Source: Salinibacillus kushneri
GTDB lineage: Bacteria > Bacillota > Bacilli > Bacillales > Alkalibacillaceae
Length of the DNA: 64,000 bases
NCBI RefSeq assembly: GCF_900111405.1
Contig: NZ_FOHJ01000012.1
Location: 1 to 64,000 of the forward strand
Direction: 5' to 3'
Shown here: positions 38,462-48,707 of the stretch, piece by piece
Layout: each line of letters begins with the position of its first letter
Numbering within the stretch: position 1 is the first letter of the stretch
Program-made: the position numbers and the translations under genes
Notes under the pieces: generated by a model
What the model was told of the DNA's origin: nothing
Database searches by the model: none
What the model saw: the letters and a program-made list of their open reading frames with translations, nothing else

Positions 38462-40369
38462 ATGAGTTTACTAAATGTAGAAAACCTGACCAAAACATAT
38501 GGAGAAAAAACCTTATTTAACCATATTTCATTCACAATAGAGGAAAATAATCGCATTGGGTTAATTGGCGTCAATGGTACCGGAAAATCTACGATGTTAA
38601 AAGTGATTGCCGGTCTTGATTCAGCGGAAGAGGGGCGTATTGACCATGCCAAGGATTTTCATATTGAATACCTGCCCCAAAATCCAGTTTTTAACGGTTC
38701 GGAAACCGTATTGGAATATATTTACGCTGGTGATTCTCAAATCATGCAAACCATGCGACAGTACGAACGGGCTTTAGCCGAATTAAACGCCCAGCCGGAT
38801 AACCCGGAAAAGCAGGAACAGCTTCTTATCGCCCAGCAAAAAATGGATGAACGAAATGCATGGGATGCGAATGCTGTAGCCAAAACCATATTAACACGCC
38901 TGGGAATCACTACGTTTTCTCAGTCGGTACATGATTTATCAGGTGGACAAAAGAAACGAGCTGCGATTGCCAAATCCCTCATTCAGCCTGCTGATATCCT
39001 GATTATGGACGAACCTACAAACCACTTGGATAATGAAACGATTGAATGGCTTGAGGAATATTTAGCCCAATACGAAGGTGCTTTAATTCTCGTTACCCAC
39101 GATCGTTATTTTCTAAATCGCGTAACAAACCAGATTTTTGAACTCGATCAGGGGAAATTATACCAATATGAAGGAAACTATGAGGTCTTTCTGGAAAAAA
39201 AGGCTGAGAGAGAAGAGCAAGCAGAGCTTAATGAACAAAAACGACAAAATACACTCAGACGGGAGTTGGCCTGGTTACGTCGAGGTGCCAAGGCGCGCTC
39301 AACAAAACAGAAGGCCCGAAAGCAAAGAATAGAAGAACTTAAAAATCAAGAGTCTCATCAAACCAATCATTCATTTGATATAGAATTGCGTACATCAAGA
39401 CTTGGAAAACAAGTCATCGAATTAGAATCTGTTTCAAAGGGGTTTAAAGACAAAGCTTTATTAAAGGATTTTAGCTTCCTCATTACACCAAATGACCGAA
39501 TCGGTATTATTGGAGCAAACGGCAGCGGAAAAACTACACTTCTAAACATGATGGCAGGACGCATACAACCAGATGAGGGTGATATTGATATTGGTAAAAC
39601 GGTAAAGATTGGCTACTATACACAAGAAAATATAGACTTGGATGAAAACCTGCGAGTTATCGAATATATTAAGCAAAGCGCTGAAGTAATCCAAACATCA
39701 AATGGAGACTTTATAACAGCTGAACAAATGCTTGAACGATTTTTATTCCCAAGAAATATGCAATGGACCTATATTTACCGACTTTCCGGCGGAGAGCAGA
39801 GACGACTATATTTATTAAGTATACTCATGAGTGAGCCAAATGTATTGTTCCTGGACGAGCCTACCAATGATCTGGATATTCAAACCTTGTCGATTTTGGA
39901 AAACTATTTAGATGAATTTCCTGGAGTTGTCATTACTGTATCCCATGACCGTTACTTTCTTGACCGATCAGTTAATCGTTTACTGTCATTTGAAGGAAAC
40001 GGACAAGTTCGTGTATTCTATGGAAGCTACTCAGAATATATGGACTTAAAGAAGGAAGAGAAGCAACAAGAAGAAAAAATGAAGAAAGAAGAAGTAAAAG
40101 AAACCCAGGTATCGAAGCCTAAGAAACAGAAAAAGAAAAAGTTATCCTATAAAGAACAAAAAGAATGGGAAACAATAGAAGATCGTATTACCGAACTAGA
40201 AGAGCGAATAGAAGAAGTACAAACTGAAATTGAGCAGGCTGGAAGCGATGTAGAAAAAGCCCAGCGTCTGTTTGAAGATCAACAGCAGGTGGAAAAAGAG
40301 TTAGAAGAAGCCATGGAACGTTGGGAAGAGTTATCTTTACTCGTTGAAGAATTGGAGCAAAATCAATAA
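38462..40369 (+). CDS. yfmR: ABC-F ATPase, YfmR/Uup-type, 635 aa
   Basis: Soluble twin-ATPase that acts on the ribosome. Walker A 'GVNGTGKST' and 'GANGSGKTT', signatures 'LSGGQKKRAAIAKSL' and 'LSGGEQRRLYLLSIL', Walker B 'ILIMDEPTNHLD' and 'VLFLDEPTNDLD', and a C-terminal coiled coil (about 545-635). The phrase 'ERFLFPRNMQWTYIYRLSGGEQRRLYLL' is typical of Uup/YfmR. In B. subtilis YfmR helps stalled ribosomes alongside EF-P. ATG 38462 is nine bases after AAAGGA. Confidence 0.9.
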   Translation: MSLLNVENLTKTYGEKTLFNHISFTIEENNRIGLIGVNGTGKSTMLKVIAGLDSAEEGRIDHAKDFHIEYLPQNPVFNGSETVLEYIYAGDSQIMQTMRQYERALAELNAQPDNPEKQEQLLIAQQKMDERNAWDANAVAKTILTRLGITTFSQSVHDLSGGQKKRAAIAKSLIQPADILIMDEPTNHLDNETIEWLEEYLAQYEGALILVTHDRYFLNRVTNQIFELDQGKLYQYEGNYEVFLEKKAEREEQAELNEQKRQNTLRRELAWLRRGAKARSTKQKARKQRIEELKNQESHQTNHSFDIELRTSRLGKQVIELESVSKGFKDKALLKDFSFLITPNDRIGIIGANGSGKTTLLNMMAGRIQPDEGDIDIGKTVKIGYYTQENIDLDENLRVIEYIKQSAEVIQTSNGDFITAEQMLERFLFPRNMQWTYIYRLSGGEQRRLYLLSILMSEPNVLFLDEPTNDLDIQTLSILENYLDEFPGVVITVSHDRYFLDRSVNRLLSFEGNGQVRVFYGSYSEYMDLKKEEKQQEEKMKKEEVKETQVSKPKKQKKKKLSYKEQKEWETIEDRITELEERIEEVQTEIEQAGSDVEKAQRLFEDQQQVEKELEEAMERWEELSLLVEELEQNQ

Positions 40370-40395
40370 ATAGCTCAAAGCTTTGTCTTTATCTT

Positions 40396-40577
40396 AGGCT
40401 CTGTTGACCATAGGTGTTGATTTCCGTTCCAGTGTGCTCGTTTTCCGCGGGCTGTCCGGAAGTCTCCTCGGCATAGGTCTGCATGGTCTCCCGTATGTCG
40501 CTCTTCCCGCAAGAGTCTCGCGCACTTCCACTCCGATCAATTGGTGGAAAAATCAACAATAAAATTTAACACAGCCT
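40396..40577. mobile_element. MITE-like interspersed element, 182 bp, with target duplication
   Basis: Terminal inverted repeats begin AGGCTCTGTT (left) and AGGCTGTGTT (right, reverse), each followed by a TGTTGATTT block. The element is flanked on both sides by TATCTT (40390-40395 and 40578-40583). Inside there is a GC-rich core and no coding frame. The 'GATTTCCGTTCCAGTGTGCTCG...CCGCGGG' style is one I associate with repeats scattered in Bacillaceae genomes. It has landed between the yfmR stop and its terminator. Confidence 0.75.
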
Positions 40578-40587
40578 TATCTTAAGT

Positions 40588-40617
40588 ATACCGGAAGAAG
40601 CCGGTATGCTTTTTTTA
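40588..40617 (+). terminator. yfmR terminator
   Basis: ATACCGG-AAGAAG-CCGGTAT, then GC and seven T. Separated from yfmR by the MITE-like element. Confidence 0.9.
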
Positions 40618-40889
40618 TTTTAATAATAGTTCGTTTTGAAATTTTCGTATTTACAGATTTTTCACGAAGCGGAGCTACAATCAGAATATTTAAAATGCCT
40701 TTGTCACATTTTCATCAAATTCGTCACAATTTCGTTGATTTCTTATGAACTTTTTGTGAAATGAATCACTTTTTCTTGAGAAACACCATACGGCTAAAAT
40801 AACATTAACAGTATAGAGATAGTGATTCCTATCACACCTACTAAAAAATCAAGTCCATTGATTCAGTTTAAATAGAAAGGGGTAGCTTC
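40618..40889 (+). promoter_or_regulatory. qox upstream region
   Basis: AT-rich 270-bp leader. Repeated GTCACA words (40703 and 40729 area) and TTTTTGTGAAATGAATCAC could be regulator sites, but I cannot match them securely to ResD or CcpA. TTCTTG-N16-TAAAAT around 40773-40800 is a weak promoter candidate. Confidence 0.3.
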
Positions 40890-41759
40890 ATGAAAATGAA
40901 ATGGGCTTTCCTAACGATTGTATTTACTGCTTTTTCGATATTGTCAGGCTGTGATTTGCTCGTTTTAGATCCTAAAGGACCTCAAGCTGAAACACAAGCT
41001 GATGTTATCAAATTATCCATTGGTATTATGTCTGTCATTGTTGTTGTCGTGTTTGCGATTTTGATATATATACTCGTGAAATATCGTGCTTCCAAACAAC
41101 CAGATGATTATGAACCACCTCACATTGAGGGAAACCCGATTGTAGAAACGATTATTGTCGCTGTTCCTATTTTAATTGTGACATTTCTCTCCATTGTATC
41201 GGTTCAAAGTAACTATGCTGTAGAATCAGCACCTACAGGATATGAAGAAAAAGAACCGCTGGTAATCTATGCGTCATCTTCCAATTGGAAATGGCATTTT
41301 AGTTATCCAGAGCAGGATATTGAAACGGTCAATTATTTATATATCCCAACTGATCGCCCACTGGAATTCAGACTTTATTCCTATGGTCCAATCACCAGCT
41401 TTTGGATACCTCAATTAGGCGGACAAAAATACGCCATGGCTGACATGATTACTACCTTGCACTTGGCGGCTGATGTTCCCGGTGAATATATGGGACGAAA
41501 CGCAAACTTCAGTGGTAAAGGATTTGCGAAAAATACATTTAATGTTAAAGCCGTATCACAAGATGATTTTGATGAATGGGTAGATGAGGTGAAAGAAACA
41601 GCTGATCCTATAACAGAAGAACGTTTTGATGAATTATTGGAACCAGGTCACTTAGGTCAGTTAACGTTTAATGGAACACATTTAGATTTTATGCCTCCTC
41701 CTATGAAACACGGATCCTCAATGGAAGAGGGAGACCATGAAGAGATGAACATGGAATAA
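40890..41759 (+). CDS. qoxA: Cytochrome aa3-600 menaquinol oxidase subunit II
   Basis: Lipoprotein: lipobox 'ILSGC' (Cys 21) then DLLVLDPKGPQAETQADVI, the QoxA hallmark. Two membrane helices (LSIGIMSVIVVVVFAILIYIL and IIVAVPILIVTFLSIVSV), then a cupredoxin domain ('NWKWHFSYPEQDIETVNYLYIPTDRPLEF') without the CuA Cys/His set, showing that quinol rather than cytochrome c is the donor. Ends with an acidic tail. First gene of qoxABCD. Confidence 0.95.
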   Translation: MKMKWAFLTIVFTAFSILSGCDLLVLDPKGPQAETQADVIKLSIGIMSVIVVVVFAILIYILVKYRASKQPDDYEPPHIEGNPIVETIIVAVPILIVTFLSIVSVQSNYAVESAPTGYEEKEPLVIYASSSNWKWHFSYPEQDIETVNYLYIPTDRPLEFRLYSYGPITSFWIPQLGGQKYAMADMITTLHLAADVPGEYMGRNANFSGKGFAKNTFNVKAVSQDDFDEWVDEVKETADPITEERFDELLEPGHLGQLTFNGTHLDFMPPPMKHGSSMEEGDHEEMNME

Positions 41760-41839
41760 CGTTTGATTTTCATATATTACAAGTATTATCACCTATTGAT
41801 GAAAGACATTTATGATATTTACTGAAAGGAGAAATTAGG

Positions 41840-43789
41840 ATGGAGTTCTTTGAACGTTTTGCAATACCTCATCCTAGTCCTGCCATATATGCATCGATGG
41901 TAGCAATTGGTCTAACTGTCATTGCGATTATAGTAGGTCTAACCTATTTTAAAAAATGGGGATATCTTTGGCGTGAATGGATAACAACTGTGGACCATAA
42001 ACGCATTGGGATTATGTATTTGATATCCGCATTACTTATGTTGTTCCGTGGTGGAGTCGATGCAATTATGATGCGTGCCCAGCTTGCTGTACCTGAAAAC
42101 ACGCTACTCGATTCCCAGCATTACAACGAAATCTTCTCAACACACGGAGTTGTCATGATTATCTTTATGGCGATGCCGTTTATCATAGCTTTAATGAACT
42201 ATATTGTACCTTTACAGATTGGTGCAAGAGATGTTGCGTTTCCAAGACTAAACGCGCTAAGCTTCTGGCTCTTTTTCATGGGAGCTATGCTGTTTAATAT
42301 CTCATTTGTCATTGGAGGTTCACCTGACGCTGGCTGGACTTCATATTTCCCACTAGCCGGTAATGAGTTCAGTAAATCTGTTGGAACGAACTATTATATG
42401 ATTGCCATTCAGATTGCAGGTCTTGGTACACTGATGACCGGAATTAACTTTATTGCTACAATTCTTAAAATGAGAGCACCTGGCATGACACTTATGAAAA
42501 TGCCAATGTTTACCTGGTCAGCGCTAATTACAAACATTATTATTGTGTTCGCTTTTCCAGTGTTAACCGTGGCTCTTGCAATGGGTACCATGGATCGTTT
42601 ATTTGCTACCCACTTCTTTACAACCGGTAATGGTGGTATGGATATGCTTTGGGCTAACCTTTTCTGGGTTTGGGGACATCCTGAAGTTTATATCTTAATT
42701 CTGCCTGCATTTGGTGTTTATAGTGAGGTAATCCCAACCTTTGCAAGACGAAATCTATATGGTTACAGATCTATGGTTTGGTCCATGGTAATTATTTGCC
42801 TATTATCCTTCTTAGTCTGGGTTCACCACTTCTTTACCATGGGTCAAGGTGCACTAGTCAACAGTATTTTCTCCATCACAACGATGGCAATTGCCGTACC
42901 AACAGGAATTAAAATCTTTAACTGGTTATTTACCTTATGGAAAGGAAAGATTCGGATTACAACTCCGATGCTTTACTCCCTGTTATTTATCCCGATCTTT
43001 ACCATCGGTGGTGTAACAGGTGTTATGCTTGCGATGTCAGCAGCAGACTATCAGTATCATAATACGATGTTCCTTGTTGCTCACTTCCACTTAGTGATCA
43101 TTCCAGGAGTTGTATTTGCCATGCTTGCTGGTCTTACGTACTGGTGGCCGAAAATGTTTGGCTTTATGCTTAACGAAAGAATTGGAAAATGGGCAGCATG
43201 GTTGATTGGTATTGGTACATGTGTAGCCTTCTTCCCAATGTTTATTTCAGGACTTGATGGGCAGGCACGACGCATGTTTACCTATTCTGAAGCAACTGGA
43301 TTCGGCATTTGGAACATGATTGCCTTTTTCGGAGCCATTATGCTTGCAGTAGGATTTGTGCTAATTGTTTACAACATCTATTACAGTACACGATACGCAT
43401 CCAGAGATATCCCTGCAGATCCATGGGATGCACGTTCTTTAGAATGGGCTACACATAGTCCGGTTCCAGAATATAACTTTGCGATTACACCAGATGTTAA
43501 CTCTCGCGATGCATTCTGGAATCATAAGAAAAACAATCAAAAGCTGTTTAAAGGCGACTACCAGGAAATTCACATGCCAAATAACAGTGGCGTTCCGTTT
43601 ATTATGAGCGCACTCTTCTTCGTGTTCGGTTTTGCGATGGTCTTTAGCGTATGGATTCTGGCCATTATCTCAGCAATTGGTATCTTTGCTTGTATGGGTC
43701 ACCGTTCACTGGAAAAGGATCATGGTCACCACCTGTCTGTAGACCACATTAAGGAGACTGAAGAAAAATTAGGGGGGGCTAACTCATGA
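41840..43789 (+). CDS. qoxB: aa3-600 quinol oxidase subunit I
   Basis: Haem-copper catalytic subunit, 649 aa, about 14-15 helices. Low-spin haem His in '[16 protein letters not shown]', CuB/Tyr centre in '[19 protein letters not shown]' (H-P-E-V-Y crosslink), the His pair in '[10 protein letters not shown]', and haem ligands in '[13 protein letters not shown]'. N-terminus [14 protein letters not shown] is typical of QoxB. Pumps protons while reducing oxygen. Overlaps qoxC by four bases. Confidence 0.97.
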   Translation: MEFFERFAIPHPSPAIYASMVAIGLTVIAIIVGLTYFKKWGYLWREWITTVDHKRIGIMYLISALLMLFRGGVDAIMMRAQLAVPENTLLDSQHYNEIFSTHGVVMIIFMAMPFIIALMNYIVPLQIGARDVAFPRLNALSFWLFFMGAMLFNISFVIGGSPDAGWTSYFPLAGNEFSKSVGTNYYMIAIQIAGLGTLMTGINFIATILKMRAPGMTLMKMPMFTWSALITNIIIVFAFPVLTVALAMGTMDRLFATHFFTTGNGGMDMLWANLFWVWGHPEVYILILPAFGVYSEVIPTFARRNLYGYRSMVWSMVIICLLSFLVWVHHFFTMGQGALVNSIFSITTMAIAVPTGIKIFNWLFTLWKGKIRITTPMLYSLLFIPIFTIGGVTGVMLAMSAADYQYHNTMFLVAHFHLVIIPGVVFAMLAGLTYWWPKMFGFMLNERIGKWAAWLIGIGTCVAFFPMFISGLDGQARRMFTYSEATGFGIWNMIAFFGAIMLAVGFVLIVYNIYYSTRYASRDIPADPWDARSLEWATHSPVPEYNFAITPDVNSRDAFWNHKKNNQKLFKGDYQEIHMPNNSGVPFIMSALFFVFGFAMVFSVWILAIISAIGIFACMGHRSLEKDHGHHLSVDHIKETEEKLGGANS

Positions 43790-44382
43790 ATAACGATCAA
43801 ACGCAGCCTCTTGAATACAGTACAGAACAAAACAATTTGAATATACTAGGATTTTGGATCTTTATTGGTGCTGAAATTATGCTGTTTGCAACGCTCTTTG
43901 CCTCCTACTTCCTGCTCGAAAATCGTACAGGAGGTGGGCCAGCAGGAGAGGAGATTTTTACGATCTCCCCTGTTATGCTGGAAACATTCATTCTATTAAC
44001 AAGCAGCTTCACCATCGGTTTGGGTGTGCATGCCATGCGATTAGGCAGACAAAAAGCGATGCAGGTATTCTTTACTGTTACGCTTCTATTAGGTCTTGCT
44101 TTTATTGGACTTGAAATCTATGAATTTACCCATTACGTCCATGAAGGTGCCGCGTTACAAACCAGCGGCTTCACATCCATTTTGCTTACGACATTAGGCA
44201 CCCACGGGGCCCATGTAACCTTTGGTCTGTTTTGGGGATTATTCATTTTGATTCAAATTAAAAAACGAGGTTTAACACCAGAAACAACCAATAAATCATT
44301 TATCTTTTCCCTGTACTGGCACTTTCTGGACGTGGTCTGGATCTTTATCTTCAGCTTCGTCTACCTGAAAGGAATGATGTAA
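43786..44382 (+). CDS. qoxC: aa3-600 quinol oxidase subunit III
   Basis: 198 aa, five membrane helices: '[24 protein letters not shown]', '[20 protein letters not shown]', '[21 protein letters not shown]', '[20 protein letters not shown]', '[20 protein letters not shown]'. The E-I-M-L-F, T-S-S-F-T and [13 protein letters not shown] motifs are those of subunit III. Translationally coupled to qoxB. Confidence 0.96.
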   Translation: MNNDQTQPLEYSTEQNNLNILGFWIFIGAEIMLFATLFASYFLLENRTGGGPAGEEIFTISPVMLETFILLTSSFTIGLGVHAMRLGRQKAMQVFFTVTLLLGLAFIGLEIYEFTHYVHEGAALQTSGFTSILLTTLGTHGAHVTFGLFWGLFILIQIKKRGLTPETTNKSFIFSLYWHFLDVVWIFIFSFVYLKGMM

Positions 44383-44383
44383 G

Positions 44384-44668
44384 ATGAAGGAATTATTTCC
44401 ACGAAAACAATTACTTGGTTTTGTAAGCTCGCTCATCCTAACGATTGTAGCTCTTTTGGTTTACTTCCTGGACTTTTCCTTTACAGTCGGCTTAACTATA
44501 CTTCTTATTACAGCATTTACTCAAGCTGCTCTTCAATTAGTTGTATTTATGCATGCTGGAGAAACGAAGGATCGAGGAGCAATTTATACAAATATTTATT
44601 ATGGGATTATCATTGCATTACTCACCATATTCGGCTCATTACTAGCCCTCGCTTGGGGATATGTATAA
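44384..44668 (+). CDS. qoxD: aa3-600 quinol oxidase subunit IV
   Basis: 94 aa with three membrane helices (GFVSSLILTIVALLVYFLDF, GLTILLITAFTQAALQLVVFMHAG, IIIALLTIFGSLLALAWGYV), the usual small subunit IV with the 'AALQLVVFMH' motif. Starts one base after qoxC. Confidence 0.93.
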   Translation: MKELFPRKQLLGFVSSLILTIVALLVYFLDFSFTVGLTILLITAFTQAALQLVVFMHAGETKDRGAIYTNIYYGIIIALLTIFGSLLALAWGYV

Positions 44669-44672
44669 TACG

Positions 44673-44706
44673 AAAAGGAGAGCGTCACGAACGCTCTCCT
44701 TTTTAT
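44673..44706 (+). terminator. qox operon terminator
   Basis: AAAGGAGAGCGT-CACGA-ACGCTCTCCTTTTT: twelve pairs and a T tract directly after qoxD. Confidence 0.92.
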
Positions 44707-44708
44707 CA

Positions 44709-44945
44709 TTATTGTTCAGTTTTTCTTACCCTATTTGTTTTTTTCTCCACTAATTCTTCAGTTATTACTAAGAATACACCCATTAGAAAAATAAACACAG
44801 CACCTATAATAGTTCCCGTTCCGATTGATACGAGAATACTGTAACGGCTTTCAAAAAGTCCGATAGCAAATAGAATGATTCCTGCTAATAATATCAATCC
44901 GCCAGCAAATTTCACAGCGTTCAATATTTTTAGATTGGTGTTCAT
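44709..44945 (-). CDS. Small membrane protein, 78 aa
   Basis: Two membrane helices (FAGGLILLAGIILFAIGLF and LVSIGTGTIIGAVFIFLMGVFLVI) with a basic C-terminal tail. Start follows GGGGTTGG. Convergent with qoxD. Function unknown. Confidence 0.7.
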   Translation of the reverse strand: MNTNLKILNAVKFAGGLILLAGIILFAIGLFESRYSILVSIGTGTIIGAVFIFLMGVFLVITEELVEKKTNRVRKTEQ

Positions 44946-45106
44946 CTTTCCAACCCCCTTATACTATATATTATTCACTTTGTTCACAAAAACGTCAAAC
45001 TTTTTTCACGTTTTTTTCAATTTTTTTATAGGATCTATGTGATAACAAAATAACAAAGGATAATATAATGTACGGATGAAACGCTTATTTAATCATGTTA
45101 GACATT

Positions 45107-45157
45107 AAAAAGCCCCGTCATTGCCGTAAAAGATTCGACAGTGACAGGGCTTTTTTT
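45107..45157. terminator. Terminator of the NDH-2 gene (both directions)
   Basis: AAAAAGCCCCGTCA ... TGACAGGGCTTTTTTT; one mismatch in the stem, T tract on both strands. Next to the NDH-2 stop codon. Confidence 0.8.
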
Positions 45158-46211
45158 AATGTCGTTTGCTTAACCATAGGACCCCTGTTTTGGCTAAACG
45201 AGGAAGAAATCCTGTAAATGGCTGATTAAACATATTTCCAAATCCATCTGATTTCCCTAAAGAGCCTAATTTTCCTTTTAGTTTTATTTCAGATGGAACA
45301 TCAGGTGTTGTACCTTGTAATTTATTCGCTAAAACCTCACCTATTTTTTCACCTTGCTGACCAGCAAGCTGCGCACTTGGGGAATGAACAGAGGAGGCAC
45401 AATCTCCGACTACATAGACGTTTGTTTGATTGGGCACTTGAAAGTATTGATTTAATTTAATTTTTCCTTGTTCATCTTTTTCAAATGGGATATCTTCTAT
45501 TAAGTGATTGGGCTTAACTCCTGCAGTCCAAATGGTAACATCACTATCAAAGCATGAACCGTTATTACAGACCTGACCTTTTTTTACATATTCCACATTT
45601 GCATGATGAACAACTTCTACATCATTTTTGGCAAACCATTCTTCCACATAGTTTTGAATTTTACGATCAAAGGCTTTTAAAACGGAAGCACCCCGATCCA
45701 ATAATCTTACGGTTAGGTCTGGTCGACTCTCTCTCACTTCAGATGCTACCTCAATTCCACTTAAGCCAGCACCAACTATGGTTACTTTGGAGTGTGCATC
45801 AAGGTTTCCTATCGCTGCACCGGCTTTTCTTGCTTTAGCAATTGTCTGTACGCTTTCCGTGTATTCAGCTGCACCTTCAATTCCATGATAATTATCCTCG
45901 CATCCCAGGCCAATTGCCAAATAGTCATACGGAACTGAATGATCCTCCATTTTTATAACCTGATTCTCCACATCAATTTCCTTTACTTCTCCAAACACTT
46001 TTTGAATTTGTTCGTGATTAGGAAAGTCAATCCTTACATCTTTGTCTGCTGTTGTTCCTGCTGCAATCGCATAGAATTCAGTTTTTAAGGAATGATACGG
46101 ATTGCGGTCAATTAAAGTAATTTCGACATCATGCGGAAATCCACTCGTTAAGAGTTGATGGATGATTTTTATTCCTCCATAGCCGCCGCCTAAAATGACT
46201 AACTTTTTCAT
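45156..46211 (-). CDS. NDH-2-like FAD/NAD-dependent oxidoreductase (YutJ type), 351 aa
   Basis: Type II NADH dehydrogenase relative. FAD Rossmann motif 'LVILGGGYGGIKIIHQLL' at the start, NAD-binding 'VTIVGAGLSGIEVASEV' in the middle, and the C-terminal FAD contact 'VYVVGDCASSVHSPSAQLAGQQGEKIG'. Length fits YutJ (about 350 aa) rather than the ~400-aa Ndh with a membrane anchor. Likely feeds or buffers the menaquinone pool used by the adjacent qox operon (inference). Confidence 0.88.
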   Translation of the reverse strand: MKKLVILGGGYGGIKIIHQLLTSGFPHDVEITLIDRNPYHSLKTEFYAIAAGTTADKDVRIDFPNHEQIQKVFGEVKEIDVENQVIKMEDHSVPYDYLAIGLGCEDNYHGIEGAAEYTESVQTIAKARKAGAAIGNLDAHSKVTIVGAGLSGIEVASEVRESRPDLTVRLLDRGASVLKAFDRKIQNYVEEWFAKNDVEVVHHANVEYVKKGQVCNNGSCFDSDVTIWTAGVKPNHLIEDIPFEKDEQGKIKLNQYFQVPNQTNVYVVGDCASSVHSPSAQLAGQQGEKIGEVLANKLQGTTPDVPSEIKLKGKLGSLGKSDGFGNMFNQPFTGFLPRLAKTGVLWLSKRH

Positions 46212-46365
46212 ATATAAACTCCCTATCCTTTATCTTTTGATGTATCTTTTTTAACATAATATAGAAATCGTTTTCTCCCTCCTATAGCCTATCAAAGGAG
46301 GCTGGAGGTTGTCGATAAATTTTGCGAAACTTTTTAAAAGGAGAAGGACAGTCTTTTATAAATAT

Positions 46366-47382
46366 TTATCCCCCAATATAGGACATTTCAATTTTAGGTC
46401 TGTTTTTTACACTTTCCTCTGTTCGTTCATCAGAATAACGATCGGTACGGTTTCTCCATGTTGGGGAAAAAGATGAAATAATTTCGGCATCGGTTGCACC
46501 TGACCTGATAACTTCTTTTAAGTCTAAACCATCTGTTGCAAATAAACAGGTGAAAAACTTTCCATCCGCAGAGAGTCTTCCTCTCGTACAGCTAGAACAA
46601 AAGGACTCCGATACAGAAGTAATAAATCCAACTTCTGTATCTGTATCAGCGTAACGATATCTCTTTGCGACTTCACCCATGTATGCAGGCTCAACTGGTT
46701 GCAGTTCAAAATGTTCATTTAACTGTTGAAAAAGCTCTTTCTTCGTGACAACTTGGCTAAAATCCCATCCATTAGTTTGACCGACATCCATAAACTCAAT
46801 GTAACGAAGTGTAATACCTTGCTCTTTAAAATACTTGGCCATGGGGATGACATCATGATCATTCATTCCCTTTTTAACGACCATATTCACTTTAACTTCC
46901 AAGCCTGTTTCCTTAGCTTTTTGAATTCCTTTTAGCACACGATTTGTCGTTGCCCCTACATCATTAATCGATTGAAAAGTTTCATCCTCTAGTGCATCCA
47001 GGCTTACGTTTACTCGATGCAGTCCAGCCTCCTGAAGCTTCTCTGCTTGTTTTTCCAACATATAAGCATTTGTCGTTAATGCTATATCGTCTAATCCCTC
47101 AATATTGGCCAGCTTGTTAATTAATAGATGTAAATCCTTTCTAAGCAATGGCTCTCCACCAGTTAGACGTATTTTCCTGACACCTAACTGAACAAAGATT
47201 TTGGCCAGCCGTTCAATTTCCTCAAAAGTCAATAAGTGTTCTCTAGGCAAAAATGAAAAGTCAGGTCCAAAAATCTCCCGTGGCATACAATATCGACAGC
47301 GGAAATTACAACGATCCGTTACAGAAATACGAAGATCCTGAAATGGGCGACCCAGTTTATCCTTTAAGGGAGTTATTTCCAT
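46366..47382 (-). CDS. moaA: GTP 3',8-cyclase MoaA, 338 aa
   Basis: Radical-SAM enzyme for the first step of molybdenum cofactor synthesis. N-terminal 4Fe-4S motif '[14 protein letters not shown]' (C-x3-C-x2-C), '[14 protein letters not shown]', and the C-terminal second cluster '[22 protein letters not shown]'. ATG 47382 gives the family N-terminus ([20 protein letters not shown]). No other moa gene is nearby. The GG motif at the very C-terminus is present (ends IGG). Confidence 0.95.
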   Translation of the reverse strand: MEITPLKDKLGRPFQDLRISVTDRCNFRCRYCMPREIFGPDFSFLPREHLLTFEEIERLAKIFVQLGVRKIRLTGGEPLLRKDLHLLINKLANIEGLDDIALTTNAYMLEKQAEKLQEAGLHRVNVSLDALEDETFQSINDVGATTNRVLKGIQKAKETGLEVKVNMVVKKGMNDHDVIPMAKYFKEQGITLRYIEFMDVGQTNGWDFSQVVTKKELFQQLNEHFELQPVEPAYMGEVAKRYRYADTDTEVGFITSVSESFCSSCTRGRLSADGKFFTCLFATDGLDLKEVIRSGATDAEIISSFSPTWRNRTDRYSDERTEESVKNRPKIEMSYIGG

Positions 47383-47470
47383 ATAAGCTTTATCTCTCCT
47401 TTCAGTAACACTCACAACCTACACCTGCTATATTCTATGCGTTTCGAACTGGTATACATGCGGACTTTTC

Positions 47471-48601
47471 CTAATGGGGCAAGCAAAAGGCACGCATAGC
47501 CTTCTCACCGGCATTTTCTGTAAGCTTGCTAACCCTTTTCATAGCCTCTTCCAAACGCATCGGTTGATTAATAATATCAATCACTAAATCAATACCGTGG
47601 TCATATACTTCAGAAATTCTTTCCCCTTCACTTGCCACAATGGCAATAACAGCCAATCCAAACCGCTTCGCTACTTTAGCTACTCCAACAGGGGCCTTCC
47701 CTTGAACAGATTGAAAATCCATTCTTCCCTCACCAGTAATGACTAAATCTGCATGTTTTACGTATTCTTCCAGCTGTATGATGTCTAATATTTTTTCAAC
47801 ACCGGAATGAATGTCTGCACCGCCAAAAGCGATAAGTCCTGCCCCTAAACCACCGGCTGCTCCAGCTCCTCTTTTCTCCATGATATCTCCCTGAAGATGC
47901 TCCTGTAGTTTTTCACCATAATGCTTGAGAAGCTGATCTAAACGTTTTACGTCTTCCCTGGATGCCCCTTTTTGGGGTCCGTAAACGTATGAAGCACCAT
48001 TTTCACCACAAAGTGGATTGGTGACATCAGATAAAACTGTCACTTTCGTTTGGTTTAACCGATTGTCCATCCTGGATATATCAATACTTCTTATTCGTCC
48101 CAATTCTCCTGCCCCAAAACCAATTTCCTCATTTTTGCTATCTTTAAAAGATGCGCCTAATGCCTGTGCCATACCGACACCACCATCATTGGTTGCACTT
48201 CCGCCAAGTCCAATCAGAATTTCTTTCACGTTATAATCTAAAGCTGCTTTTATCAATTCACCTGTTCCATAAGTTGTCGTTTGAAAGGGGTCTTTCTCTT
48301 CCGCTGTGATAAGCGGTAACCCAGACGCTTCTGCCATTTCAATGACTGCTGTATCCTCATCAATGAGTCCAAATTTAGCTTTTACTTTCCTTCCTAGTGG
48401 ATCTGTTACTTCGTTTTCTATGTATTGTCCATCCTGAATGTGGATTAATGCCTCCACCGTTCCTTCTCCCCCATCCGCAAGAGGGAGCTTGGTAATTTGG
48501 GCATTAGGTTTCACGCGTCTTACTCCCTTTTCTATAAATCGATTGACTTCGAAAGTTGACGCACTTCCTTTAAATGAATCTGTAGCTATGACAATGTTCA
48601 T
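47471..48601 (-). CDS. glxK: Glycerate kinase, 376 aa
   Basis: Phosphorylates glycerate. 'MNIVIATDSFKGSASTFEV' start, 'LPLADGGEGTVEAL', 'EILIGLGGSATNDGGVGMAQALGASF' and 'RGAGAAGGLGAGLIAF' are the defining glycine-rich motifs of the GlxK/GarK family (class II). ATG at 48601. Stands alone; convergent terminator not obvious. Confidence 0.93.
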   Translation of the reverse strand: MNIVIATDSFKGSASTFEVNRFIEKGVRRVKPNAQITKLPLADGGEGTVEALIHIQDGQYIENEVTDPLGRKVKAKFGLIDEDTAVIEMAEASGLPLITAEEKDPFQTTTYGTGELIKAALDYNVKEILIGLGGSATNDGGVGMAQALGASFKDSKNEEIGFGAGELGRIRSIDISRMDNRLNQTKVTVLSDVTNPLCGENGASYVYGPQKGASREDVKRLDQLLKHYGEKLQEHLQGDIMEKRGAGAAGGLGAGLIAFGGADIHSGVEKILDIIQLEEYVKHADLVITGEGRMDFQSVQGKAPVGVAKVAKRFGLAVIAIVASEGERISEVYDHGIDLVIDIINQPMRLEEAMKRVSKLTENAGEKAMRAFCLPH

Positions 48602-48707
48602 CTATCGCACTCCTCTTTCAGCACCTAATAGTTTAAGTATAAGAGAATTACCCTCTGTTGCCAATATTAAGAAAAATAAAAAGCAGTCCTTTGGATGAAC
48701 AGCTGCT

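Noticed and set aside
40680-40860. ResD or CcpA box upstream of qoxA
   Set aside because: TTTTTGTGAAATGAATC resembles part of the ResD consensus, but the downstream T-rich half is missing and no cre-like palindrome was found.
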